Below are positions 30,580 through 41,146 of a stretch of DNA of 64,000 bases, piece by piece. Source of the DNA: Immersiella caudata (lineage: Eukaryota > Ascomycota > Sordariomycetes > Sordariales > Lasiosphaeriaceae); assembly GCA_030512335.1 (NCBI GenBank), contig JAULSU010000004.1:620001-684000 (forward strand), in the 5' to 3' direction. Below the pieces are notes generated by a model. The model was not told the DNA's origin and searched no databases. It worked only from the letters and a program-made list of their open reading frames with translations. How positions within the stretch are numbered: the first letter of the stretch is position 1; every line of letters begins with the position of its first letter. The translations under genes and the position numbers were made by a program.

Positions 30580-32513
30580 TGAGCGAGATGACGACACGAT
30601 CTGAAGTCGCGGGGTGTACGAATATATCATGATATAATAATCGGCATGGCCGGCGCGCCTGGCGTTCGGGGTCGGTTTGGACATAGACAACATCCCAGGT
30701 TGTTGCATATCGGGCGATGGTTTCTGCGGCGGTTTTTTTGCGGACCTATTCGAGGTTGGAGCCTCGGGGCGCTGGCGGGTTTGCCTTCATAGAGGCGATG
30801 TCGTCGTGAGGTCCGGACAGATTTGTTGGCGCTCTGGCGCTCGTGGACACTGAGGTCGGTAATTACAAAATAGAAGCATTATTTCCCAGAAACCAGGTTC
30901 GGGTCGAGACGTTGAGGCGTTCGAGCTGGGCCGATCCTTCCGCCAAATCTCCCGTTACGCCACTCGACCCGTCGACTAACAAGCTTTCCGTGGCTTGGGC
31001 AGGAGTCATGACGGCTTCCCCGCTTGCGTCACCCCGAACGACCCATCACGCCCATCGGTTTGACCACTTCAGCCACCGCGTCAAGTGTCTTGATCGCATT
31101 CCTCCGACCCGCGACCGTGCTGCTGAGCATCTGCCACCTCCGTGCGATATTCCTTACCTCGCGAACCACGGCAATCACATTTGCGTCGCCCGTCTCCCGC
31201 TGGGCCCATCCAAGCTCGAGAGCAAACACTGGGCACAAAGTCACGACACCATCCAGGCTGGCCCGAACCTACAAACAAATTGGAATAATGCAGTCAGTGT
31301 ATTGCTAGACTACCTACTTCTGCCCCCCTCGCATACCGTACATGTTAAGTAGTCCCCCCGTCGAGCTGGGCCATCACACACCAGAACGCCTTGATCGCAG
31401 TATCACCCCCCAATCAATCACTTGTTTGATGATCCATCAGGATCTGTATCCCTTTCAACAGAGGACTCGCCCTCTCTGGTGTAATTGACTTGAGGATCCA
31501 TTGGACCTGACGCTGACTGTGGGCTTGCTTCGTTAGCCCTTCTTGCATCTCTGTTTGTTAAATGAAACGTCGAATGCCATTCACCTTTGAACGAGACCAG
31601 GTACTCAGCTCTCCTGATCAGGTTGAGAACTCGAAGTGGATGGTTTCCCGGTTCTTCCTTGTTAGATAGCGAACGCAAGTCGAATGTCGGTCAGTGTGCA
31701 ATCGAGGGGCGCGAGGCCTCAAATCTTCATCACTTCAGGTCCATCTTGCTCGGTGGAAAGCCTCACTTCTGGACAATCCCGCTTTCCGAGGGCATCACTT
31801 TCTCAACTTGAGGCTGTCGGGGGCGCGCCCCTGAGCCAACCAGTGTTAAGATACGATAGCGCGTGCATCCCAACCCACTGGCTTTGCCTGGAGTAGGTGC
31901 GGTGTCGAGGAGAGAGAGAACAGGTGCTGCAAACTCTCAAACATTGTGGTCGGGCTCCTTCCGGGCTGGGGGCAGGCTGGATCGTGGGCAGAGGTGGGCA
32001 GAGGTGACCTCATGGGGTCCACAGTTCAAGATCCATCTCTTTGTTCTCCAAGAAAGGCGATTGTTCGATACCCGCAAAGACCGTACCATCGAGTCTTGTC
32101 AACAAGTTGCACTGGGTTGGTTCTGGGCTGGAGCCCACCGAGGCTTTGAGACGGAGAGACCGAGGTTCGTATCCTTCGAGCGCCCGTGTCGGCCCACGGG
32201 CAGGGAGGACATGGAATAGCTGGTGTCTCGACGTCGAGAAGCCATTGTACTCCCGACTGTTTCTTTGTTCCGTGTTGCCCGGCTCAGGGGTCCAGTTCTC
32301 CCTTGGACCCGACACAACGCGCTTGTGCTGTAGTCACTGAGAAAGACAAGGGTTGGCCTCTGACATATAAACACCCTTCTTTGAGCCTTCTCTGTAGTGT
32401 AGAGGAAGGTATCATTCCATTCCCCAGCTTCTCAGGTCTACCTTCACATCCTATCACCATCGTTACATCCAATTGAAGGGATACCTGAGAGACATCACAA
32501 ACCGACGCCCAAC
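30580..32513. other. Intergenic with possible gene remnants
   Basis: On the minus strand, 31272-31029 reads as a plausible terminal exon after a TTTGTAG acceptor (ELGWAQRETGDANVIAVV, then VVKPMGVMGRSG and a stop), and 31678-31418 gives another protein-like stretch (LRVLNLIRRAEYLVSFKGEW). They do not join to a start and I recognise no family. These look like remnants of an older gene. The last ~150 bases before 32514 are the leader of the J-like gene. Confidence 0.3.
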
Positions 32514-33332
32514 ATGCCCTTCATCGACTACTACAATGCCCTCGGCGTCAGCCCCTACGCAAAGACTGGGGAGATCACTCAAGCCTACTCCAAACTCGCC
32601 CTCGGCTCCCTTAACCGCCCTCTCCTTGAGGACGACAGCGAGACCGATGGTAAACAATCCCTCAAACGGTTTGATATTTTTCGCGTAGCCTATGCGATCC
32701 TTACTGACGTCCACAAACGTTCCGAGTTCCACAGCGAGTGGGAGACACAGCAGATGGAGACATTCCGCAAGATGCACAACATCCCCAAGCGGATCAGGGA
32801 CTCCCTCAGGGATGCCTCCGCCGTCTCTCGAACTACGGCTCTCTACTGGGCCGTGAGGCTGCTTGTGGTAATCCGCCGCGTGACATGGTTCCGCCTGCGT
32901 AAGATAGAGGACTATGTGATGCACCACACCCTGAAGGTTGATCCCGAGGTCAAGCATGAGTTTTACCGGTGGGTCGACGATGCGGAACGCTGCATGGTTC
33001 GTCTCATTGAGGTGAAGCACGAGATTCAAAGCTCCAAGGAGGACTGGTATGAGACTTCGCAAGATGCACTCAACACGGCCAAGGAGCTGCTGCTGCTTGA
33101 TGAATGCTGCACGGCGTGGCTTCACGTCGCGGATCGAGTCATCGAGTGGGTTGAGGATATGTTCGATGAGAGTATGGACTTCAAGAAGGCGGATAGCTGG
33201 GCTGATCGAACTATTTGTGAGGGTAGACTCTGCGAGAGCATTCTTGTGTGGGAGATTGCCCGGTTTGATGAGTGGAAGCATCTGCGGAGAAACCCGAGGA
33301 AGGACGGCGAGAAGGAAGCTGCGAAGAAGTAG
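32514..33332 (+). CDS. J-domain-like protein lacking the HPD motif, 272 aa
   Basis: One uninterrupted frame starts MPFIDYYNALGVSPYAKTGE. Residues about 4-75 follow the J-domain pattern: [D]YY-LGV, helix II ITQAYSKLAL, and helix III RFDIFRVAYAILTDVHKRSEF. The loop between them reads GSLNRPLLEDD, so the His-Pro-Asp triplet needed to stimulate Hsp70 ATPase is missing. The remaining ~195 residues are helical, charged and aromatic-rich (EWETQQMETFRKMHNIPKR, WVDDAERCMVRLIEVKHE), with no zinc finger or C-terminal DnaJ domain. It is probably a J-like rather than a true J protein. No introns; soluble by inspection. Confidence 0.78.
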   Translation: MPFIDYYNALGVSPYAKTGEITQAYSKLALGSLNRPLLEDDSETDGKQSLKRFDIFRVAYAILTDVHKRSEFHSEWETQQMETFRKMHNIPKRIRDSLRDASAVSRTTALYWAVRLLVVIRRVTWFRLRKIEDYVMHHTLKVDPEVKHEFYRWVDDAERCMVRLIEVKHEIQSSKEDWYETSQDALNTAKELLLLDECCTAWLHVADRVIEWVEDMFDESMDFKKADSWADRTICEGRLCESILVWEIARFDEWKHLRRNPRKDGEKEAAKK

Positions 33333-34029
33333 GTTTTGGATGGATGAAAGTGTCTGATTCAGGTGAAGATACTGGCTGAGTGGTGAGAATGAAATAAAAA
33401 TAAGAACGCATTGCGTAAAACTGACTGAGATTTATATGCATGTATTGTGAAGTGACGCTTGAAAGTGGACGTGAGCCACGTCGACCCCAGCGGCAGAAAA
33501 TTTGATTGTAGTAAAGAAGGAAGTTCCACACCAAGGCAGTCGCTTCCCTCCCCCGTTAGGCAGCCGAGGGAGGGCCAGGAAGAACGTAAACCCCCAACGA
33601 GACGTCGAAATCCCGATTGATTGGACAGCTGCGCATTCGTTGTCAACCAACTCAGTCTCGATGCAACTCATCTCCTCTCTCTCTCCGGCAACGCCTGCAT
33701 GGCGACATGTATCGATATCTTCTCGCACGGAGCGGAAAGACGACTTTGCTTCGCCAAAGCCTTCACGGTACAGGTCCAGATCATCTACAGTGTGCTGCCC
33801 GGAAGCCGGAAGTAAGGGGTTATGGTTCGCGGCCTCCAATCGAGGCATCCCCACCGCCCAGTCTCGCAAAATGCGAACGGCATTTTTTCTCGTCGTTTGA
33901 GTTCTTCAGCTCCCGGCATCCTTTCCCAGTTCCATACACTGCAACCCCCACAAAACCGCTGCGCAGGAGTCGCATTTAGACTGCCAAGACTCGTGCCCTT
34001 GATTCTTCCTCCAGACAACGAGCCCGACG
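33333..34029. other. Intergenic, no supported gene
   Basis: Overlapping open frames occur on both strands (33432-33869 minus, 33502-33900 plus) without domains. Neither is called. Confidence 0.35.
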
Positions 34030-35749
34030 GGCCCGCGGCTTATCAATAACCGCTCGACCTTCGAGGACGGCAGATCCGCATTCTCCGCATCCTTCCGGGC
34101 GAATCCGGCGACCCTGTTCACTGCGAGCTTTATATGAAGTATCTGGACGACAAAAACTCTTGGTACGATGCCTTGTCATACATCTGGGGTGACCCAACTA
34201 TTCATCAGCCGATCACGATTGATGGGCACACTTGTGATGTCACCACCAACCTCGCCGCCGCGCTTCGGAGTCTACGTCGACTCGACAAATGCCCAAACCT
34301 ACGGTCTGACGCGCTATGTATCAATCAATCTAACAGCGCCGAGAAGTCGCATCAAGTTGGGTTAATGAACGACATCCACTCCAATGCGAAGAGAGGTATT
34401 CTTTGGCTCGGCAGGTACCACGACGCAGATTCTGAAGCCACAGATGATCCAAATGCGGACCTGACCGAAGATGAAGCCAAAACCGCATTTGGAGTCCTGA
34501 AAGATCTGTCGGCCGGCCTCCACCACGAAGCAAAAACCGACGAGATGGTTATGGCATGTCTCGCCCTCGGGACCCTACTGCAACTACCTTGGTGGCAGCG
34601 TATTTGGACTGTCCAGGAGGCAGTCTTACCAAACGGTCGACCCTGCGATATGGCAACATCGAGTTATCACTCAACAAACTCTGAAAAAGTCTCTATCACC
34701 TGGAGAATCAGCACTGCTACAAATGCTGCTTCCACCACTCATGCTACATTCCAGAAGCAGCGTTCACCAGCTTCCATGCCATACGACTAGCCATGAACGA
34801 ACGCCTGCGCAACAAGGACCCAGCATCCCTTTTCGCTCTTCTGCTCAACGCGTTTCGAGGACGCTTGGCCTCTGACCTGAGAGACGAGATCTATGCTCTT
34901 TCAGGTCTGGCCGGCGCTGTCTCTGCCGACTACTCACTGGAGGTAAACGACGTGTTCACGGGCGCAGTATGCAGCTCCATCAACAACACTGGTAGCCTCG
35001 CCTCCTTGCTCCGAGTCCCTGAGCTGAAGCGGTTTTCAGATTAGCCCACATGGACTCCAGACTTTTGCGCAAAATTGGACCCGGAACGGCAGCATGCGTG
35101 GGACCTTCATTGGCTGTCCCTGTTCAGATGCTTCAATGCGGCTCCGGGCACGATGGCGGTCCTGTCTAAAGTCCCGTCATAATCACTGCTCGGACTACAG
35201 GGGCTCCTCGTGGACCAGATTTGCAATGTTTATTCATCCCGTACCCCAGATGCCCACGATATACGCGCGATAGCAGCCCAGTGGCAACACACGACAGATT
35301 TAGTTGCCAAGGCGAACGACGGTATTTATCCTCGTGGAGGCACCTATGAAGACGCATTTTGGCGCTTGATGACCGTGGACACGATAGATAGAGATGACAC
35401 GAACAGCATGCAAGGTCGCTTTAGACGGGCATCCGCGGGAGATGAAGAGAGTTTCGGGATGGAGTGGAATCTAGAGACGCGCACCGGTACGAGGAATGTG
35501 AATTCATGCGACCGCCAACTCTTTGCCGCTTGTTCGAAACTCATTGGGCTGGCGAATCCAGAGCTCCGAATCGGAGATGTCATCTACGTGCTCCTCGGGG
35601 GCAGGGTGCCGTTCGTTTTGAGGCCAACTCCAGAGAAGTTGGATGAGAAAATACTGCATGAGTACGTCAGCCAGGCATACGTGCATGGGATTATGGACGG
35701 GGAGGTTATGAAGGAAGGGCGGGAGCCTGGGCCGGTCTATCTGATTTGA
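34030..35749 (+). pseudogene. Inactivated HET-domain gene
   Basis: The frame opens with PLDLRGRQIRILRILPGESG and the HET core WYDALSYIWGDP, ITIDGHTCDVTTNLAAALRS, RSDALCINQSN, then LPWWQRIWTVQEAVL. A typical start is missing, since an in-frame TAA lies at 34047-34049 right before LDLRG. A frameshift near 34625-34640 moves the sequence to a second frame that contains TGA (34682-34684), TAG (35042-35044) and TAA (35180-35182). After them the reading continues with recognisable HET C-terminal text (YEDAFWRLMTVDTI, RQLFAACSKLIGL, GDVIYVLLGGRVPFVLRPT) to a normal stop at 35749. No set of GT-AG introns seen by eye removes all lesions. I infer a dead allele or paralogue of the HET family. Confidence 0.82.
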
Positions 35750-36255
35750 GATGATATCCCCTTTTGTTATGGTTCGTGCAAGCAACTCCGCCGCAAAGCA
35801 ACTACCGGTCAGTCCACAGACATGGCGACCTGGAGACGTCTAGTAACGGCTGTTATGATGTACGTAAATCTGATGACATGCATGACATTTGTTGTGAATT
35901 GAACGCTTGTTCTATTGTACCTGAGGAAGATTAGACGGCTCTCTAGTTATATAGTTGCTTGAAACATACTAGCACCTCTTCCGTGATATCACCGGTTGAG
36001 AAAGGACAAATCAGAACGAGATTCCATTAAAACCCCAAGAAGCAAACCAGAACCAACCCAAACCGCTCCAACGATCCCATTACGTCACAACAGATCATCC
36101 CACACAATGCCAAACCCGTATCCAACGCCATGCCATGCGCGTATTTCGTTCCCAAGTCCGCCAACTCCTATCCAAGATACCTTGCGTGGCCCATCATCCA
36201 TATACCACGACTAGGTATTATCCAACTCCATACCGGTTACACAAGGATAAACCCA
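35750..36255. other. Intergenic spacer
   Basis: Lies between the HET relic and the Ser/Thr-rich membrane protein, whose genes converge here. Nothing recognised. Confidence 0.3.
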
Positions 36256-37647
36256 CTAACCCTGCCCCAACTCAGCCCTATGCCCCTCAGACCCTAACGT
36301 ATAAGGTACCGGCAACTCATTTGCCCCCTGCCCCGCTTGTGGATGATACTGCCCACCCGGTGGTCCATACTGATGCTGCTGCTGAGGAAACTGGTTGTGC
36401 AGTCCGGGACTCGTGCCCCCACTCTGAGGATATCCCGAGCTGGGTGGGTAGCTCCCATACTGCCCAGCGCCAGGTGACGGGTACCCTGATTGCGGCTGCT
36501 GTGGGGGATACCCGCCTTGACCGGTCTGGAAGTTCTGCATTGCAGCGGTATCAGGGAAGGGCTTGAAGTCAGCGGGGTTTTGGCCGGGTGGGAATTGTCC
36601 TTGCTGTCCCTGGGGGAACTGGGAGTAGACTCCCGGGCTGGGGAATCCGGATTGGGGGGTTTGGGACATGTTGGGGGGCGGGGCGGCTGCGGCGCCGGTT
36701 GTGGGTGGAACGCTGGGGTCGTTGTTACCCTTGCGCCGGTTGCGGATAAGCAGCCAGAAGATGAGGAAGACGACTAGGCCGATGGCTGCAATGCCGCCTA
36801 CGACGCCGCCGACGATGGCGCCGACGGGAGTGGAGTTGGAGGTCGTGGCTTGGCCGCCACCAGTGCCACCGTCGGGAGCGGTTGTTGTTGCTGAGGAGGT
36901 TGTGGTTGTGGAAGACGAGGAGGATCGACTTGAAGAGGTGGTCGTGCCGGAGAAGTTGGGCGGGGTGGCAAGCAGTGTGTCCAATCCGCCCTGCGCCTGG
37001 CACTGGAGGATAGAGAAGACCTTGCCCGGGGATGCTGTCGTCGAGTGAATAAGGGTGTAACATGAGGGGGATTCGGCCCAGCTATATGAATGATTAGCCC
37101 CTTTGTGACTTCGAGGGTTGTGGCTCCAGTCCTACATACCAGCAGATAGTTCTTGGTCCCCTGTTTGCGCACGCGCCGGCTTGAGAGGCCGAGTAGTCCA
37201 GACACGACGAGAACATGCTCGAGGTGCAGAGCGAGTACTCGCCCGTGCAGCAGTCCATGTTGCCTGCTCCATCGTTCGTGCAGTAGGCCGATTGCCTCAC
37301 GCAGGTGACGGCCGCCGCTGTAAAAGACGAACCAAGTCAGTCGTCTGTCGCGGGACAGAACTACGGGGGCAGCGAGGGGAAGAATTACAGCTGAATCCAC
37401 TGACAAACCCGCAGGTGTCTGTTCCCAAGGTGAAGTCCTGCCGTTTGAGCAAATCCATCTGTCCGTATCGCGGGGGCGGAATCGGCGCATCGGTGGGCTT
37501 GGGCGACCATCCTATCCTGGCCTCAGATCGTCCAGTTTCCTTCGCGGGCGTCCATGATCGTTCGTCCTGGCGGCGCTCCAGGGGCGTGAAGGCGGCCGCC
37601 GCGCCGAAAAGGACAGCGAGGGACGTCGCAGAGTAAAGACTGCGCAT
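36256..37647 (-). CDS. Cys-rich, Ser/Thr-rich type I membrane protein with Q/P/G/Y-rich tail
   Basis: Three exons (37647-37389, 37317-37140, 37081-36256) join at GT-AG sites in consistent phases to give 420 residues. There is an N-terminal signal peptide (MRSLYSATSLAVLFGAAAAF) followed by a KR/RR-rich propeptide-like stretch. A cysteine-rich part follows (DTCGFVSGFS, AAVTCVRQSAYC, MDCCTGEYSLC, SCLDY), then a Ser/Thr stalk, a transmembrane helix at about 233-257 (GAIVGGVVGGIAAIGLVVFL) and an RNRRK stop-transfer. The cytosolic tail (about 160 residues) is low-complexity, with repeated YPPQQP, GYPSPG and QFPQGQQ-like units. The layout is typical of fungal plasma-membrane surface or sensor proteins. 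The function is unknown. Confidence 0.82.
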
Positions 37648-39227
37648 GGCGGGCAGCTAATTGTTTCGTCTCTAGGCACTCGGAGAATCACGACTACGCG
37701 CGGGTCATGGCGGCGCGACGATTTCGAAGATGAAGGAAGGCACGACGGGGTGTGGGCGGCAGCGACTGCGCAACAGCGCCTGAAGGGGGTCGCTGTATGC
37801 CATGCTTCGGAGCTGGGCAGTGGTCGCTGAGCACAGTGGCTTCGCAGCGGAGGGCTGGATTGGCGGATGCCGAGAACGTCGAAAGCCGATGGACAGGGTC
37901 GTCCATTGGCCGTTGCTCGCCATTTGTCCCCGGTCGCGACAGGCCCCGTCATTCGCTGGAGGCTGGCCAGACGTGGCTTCGCTAGCCCCTCAGCCAAAGC
38001 TTGGCTGCAGATCCACACCTCAGCTCCAAATCAAGCATTTCAGGCAGTCCCAAGCATCGTGTTTGCCCAACAATGCCGCGTCCCCATGGGCAAGATGACC
38101 CTTTTCGTCTCGTGAAACGAAGGGGCCGGCAATTCCAAGAACTCGATTAATTTCAGTCATTCTATCTTTCGCTGGAAATGACGGCAGCAAATTTTGGCGA
38201 TTCAGTCTTTAATTTTGGCTGACGTTTCTCACCAACCGTTTCAGATGTGTCAGTAAAAATAGCCAGGCAAAAAGCTGGGTGGACAGCGTCACACCCAGCA
38301 CTGCGCGCGGACTCGTAAGCGAGATTGCGGGGCTGACGGCGCGGCGGCTTTTGTTTGCCGGAGGCATCCGAACCTGCAGCCCGGAGCCGATTCCGAAAAT
38401 GGCTCCACAGCTCCGAATGTTTGGGTTGCGGCGCCGTCTCCCTTGCCGCTGTCCGACACAGAGGTTGCAGGAGCTGTAACCAGCAAAGACTTCAGGGCAA
38501 GCTACGGCAGCATTTCGTCAAGACACTGTAGACGAATAACGCAGCCTAGAGACATCTGCAATTTAAGAGTCAGACGCACCAGTCATTCACGCCCCTTGCT
38601 TTTGCTTTGTCCCAGCCGGCTCGCGAGCCCCGGTCGATGCACAGACAAGGATTTGCAAGACCAGTCGATTTTTTCCACTCCTTCCCAGCTTTCTGGAAGG
38701 CTTCAGAACCATGGGCGGCTCAACGGCTTGCAACCCATGTGGTCACCCCTTTGTTAGGCTGCAGCGCGGACCCGTTCCTCTGGGTCGTTATTTCGTCCCC
38801 CCCCCCCCCCCCCCCCCTGGAACGTCAGCAGCCACTCCCCGCCTGTGGGTTGAAGTTTTTTTTGTTCAAAAGGCAAGCGATGCATCATCGTCTCAGAAAG
38901 ATCTCGAAGTGATCTTTGCGTCGTCCGAACCAAGCCAATTCCTTAGAACCGACGTCGAAGCGTCATTCTAGTCAACGTCACGACAGCGAGTATTTAGTCC
39001 TCAGCTTCCCACCAGAACTGATGTTTCCCAATCCAACATCTGTTCCAACACACTCTTCCCAGTTCATCAATTCTCGATAAGCTTCTCGAACCACCGGTGC
39101 AAGCAAATCGAAGCTCCACTCTCTCACGGATCTTACCACGTATCACATCAGCTCATCGCTCCTGAGCTCGCCAACGCTGGCTTCGCCACTCTCCAAGTAC
39201 CCGAACTTCCCCACCACACCCTTCAAG
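37648..39227. other. Intergenic, with a 21-base poly-C run
   Basis: Promoter of the previous gene and, from about 39000, a pyrimidine-rich leader ahead of a short ORF. A run of 21 C residues lies at 38797-38817. No other gene is supported. Confidence 0.35.
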
Positions 39228-39323
39228 ATGTCCAACCTTTCACCAATGGCTCGCCAGGAAAAGCGTGGAGGATACGAGAAGCCGCCCGCTCCAAAGCCCA
39301 ACCCCAATGGCGGAACCAAGTAG
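39228..39323 (+). CDS. Short ORF, 31 residues, Pro/Lys/Gly-rich
   Basis: An ATG after a long C/T-rich leader, typical of strongly expressed fungal mRNAs, opens a 31-codon frame ending in TAG. The product contains ARQEKRGGYEKPPAPKPNPN and has no signal peptide or cysteine. Five bases after the stop there is a consensus-like donor (GTAAGCC) with possible acceptors near 39380, so the transcript may carry an intron in its 3' UTR. I do not recognise a family. It could be a real micro-protein, an upstream ORF, or chance. It precedes the SDR gene by about 800 bases on the same strand. Confidence 0.4.
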   Translation: MSNLSPMARQEKRGGYEKPPAPKPNPNGGTK

Positions 39324-40113
39324 TTCTGGTAAGCCTGCCTTCCACCCCTCTCCGGGCTCTGCCCAGACTGACAGTTTCTTCAAGACCAATCCACTCGGGT
39401 CCACGCTCCATGTATAACATCATTCTCGCTGGAAGAGAAGCACACCATCCGTCGGTCGATGGTGACACCAAGTCGATTCCGTTAGAAAAGATACGCACGC
39501 AAGTGTTGGACAGGCGCAAGAAATAGATGGAATGGCTGGATAGAGGCGTTTTTCTTGGGTTTTGGGATAGAAAGATACGGGGCTCGCGTTCCAATACTGA
39601 CAACAGCTAAGAAGAGTAATGGGTAGACAGAACCAGATGCGCTTCACCAGCGGGTTTTTCTCGCTTTGCTGTAGCGCTTTTGGTCGCTGCGGACGCTGTG
39701 GAGAGACCTTGCTAGCCAGCGTCGCCATCCTTCGTAGGTCTTTTTCGGGAAACTCGAAGAAGTAATGATATTCTCCAGGACGTCTGGTCATTGCCTGTAG
39801 CAGAAAACATCGAACTCTGTTGTCGTGAGATCTCACGTGCCCCCGCGAACGTTTGGCGCCCCCAACGCCTCCACGACGCGCCGACCGCCCCCACAACAGC
39901 CGAAACCCACCTAATAACCACTGCGGGGTTCGCCCCAAATTTGCCGGTCACATCTGTACCCCTCCTCCAACCGGGCCGGAAAGCGGCACACTGCTTGCCG
40001 GAACGACGCAATCGACCAAGCAACCGCGCGGCTCATAAAGATGCGTCCCGACGCCTCGAACCAGGCCCGGGAGCCCTGATCCAAACCAACGAGGACTTGT
40101 TTCTACCGTCGAA
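39324..40113. other. Intergenic, probable 3' UTR of the short ORF and SDR promoter
   Basis: Open frames here are overlapping and uninformative. No gene is seen. Confidence 0.3.
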
Positions 40114-41060
40114 ATGCCCTTCCCGTACAAGACCGTCCTCATCACCGGCGCGACGTCAGGCATCGGCCTCGCTCTCGCCGAGCGCATGATCCCGGGCGGC
40201 ATCTTTGTCATTGCCGTCGGCCGCCGCAAAGACCGCCTCGACGCGCTCGTTGCCAAGCACGGCGCCGACAAAATCGCCGCGGAGCCCTACGATGTTTCCG
40301 ATCTCGAAAACATGGGCGAATGGGCTAAACGGTACCTCTCCTCCCCTTTTCCCTACCATTTTCCCATTCGTTTCCCTTCCCATCTCTTTCCCTCCCCTTC
40401 CCCGTCTTCCCCCTTCTCATCCAAACTAACACTAACCCCTCCCCCCCCCCCCCCAGAATCACCTCAACATATCCAACCCTCTCCGCTCTCCTCCTCAACG
40501 CCGGCTTCCAACGGACCTTCACCTTCACCGCACCCGACACCCTCCCCCTCGACACCCTCACCTCCGAACTAACCACCAACTACCTCTCCCCGGTTCACAT
40601 GACAACCCACTTCCTCCCACACCTCATCTCCATCTCCCCCGCCCCCGCCGCAATCCTCCTCGTCTCCTCCGGCCTCGCTATCATCCCCTTCCCGCGTTGT
40701 CCAAATTACTCAGCGTCCAAAGCCGCGCTGCATAGTTTCGCCTGGTCGCTTAGGGAACAACTGTCCGGTCCTGATGCGGCGCATACAAGGCATATACGCG
40801 TGGTGGAGATAATACCTCCGGCAGTTAGGACGGAGTTGCATAGTCAGCAGGGGGATTTGGTCGAGGCGGGGCAGGATAAGATGGGTATGGATCTGGGGGA
40901 GTATGTGGAGGAGACGTGGGGGGATTTAGTCGGGGAGGAGGAGATGGATGAGGTCGTGTTTAGTGGGCAGCGGGAGAGATTGAAGGGGGTTGAGGAGGGG
41001 AGGAGGGAGGCGTTTGAGGGGTTTGTGGGGGTTATGAGGGGGAGGGGGGCAAAGTTTTGA
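40114..41060 (+). CDS. Short-chain dehydrogenase/reductase (SDR)
   Basis: Two exons (40114-40331, 40457-41060) give 273 residues. Classical SDR motifs are all present: cofactor loop TGATSGIG (11-18), NAG (87-89), catalytic Ser143/144 in LLVSSG, and YSASK with Tyr157 and Lys161. GRRKDR after the second strand suggests NADP(H) preference. No signal or membrane helix, so it is cytosolic. The tail (about 215-273) is Glu/Arg-rich. The substrate is unknown. The 125-base intron is C-rich and ends with a run of 14 C before the AG. A 43-base piece of exon 2 (40512-40554) recurs in the transposon at 42767-42809. It converges with the aldo/keto reductase gene. Confidence 0.9.
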
Positions 41061-41146
41061 TGGCTTGAAGGGGTAGTTCGTAATTGGAGTTAATTTGATC
41101 AAGATATTATGTGCATGAAGGTCTATACTGGGAGAAAGAAAAAGAT

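Noticed and set aside
32463..33281. Antisense frame of 272 codons covering the J-like gene on the minus strand
   Set aside because: It mirrors the plus-strand gene over its whole length, shows no domain or signal, and is explained by codon bias of the real gene, which has the J-like motifs.
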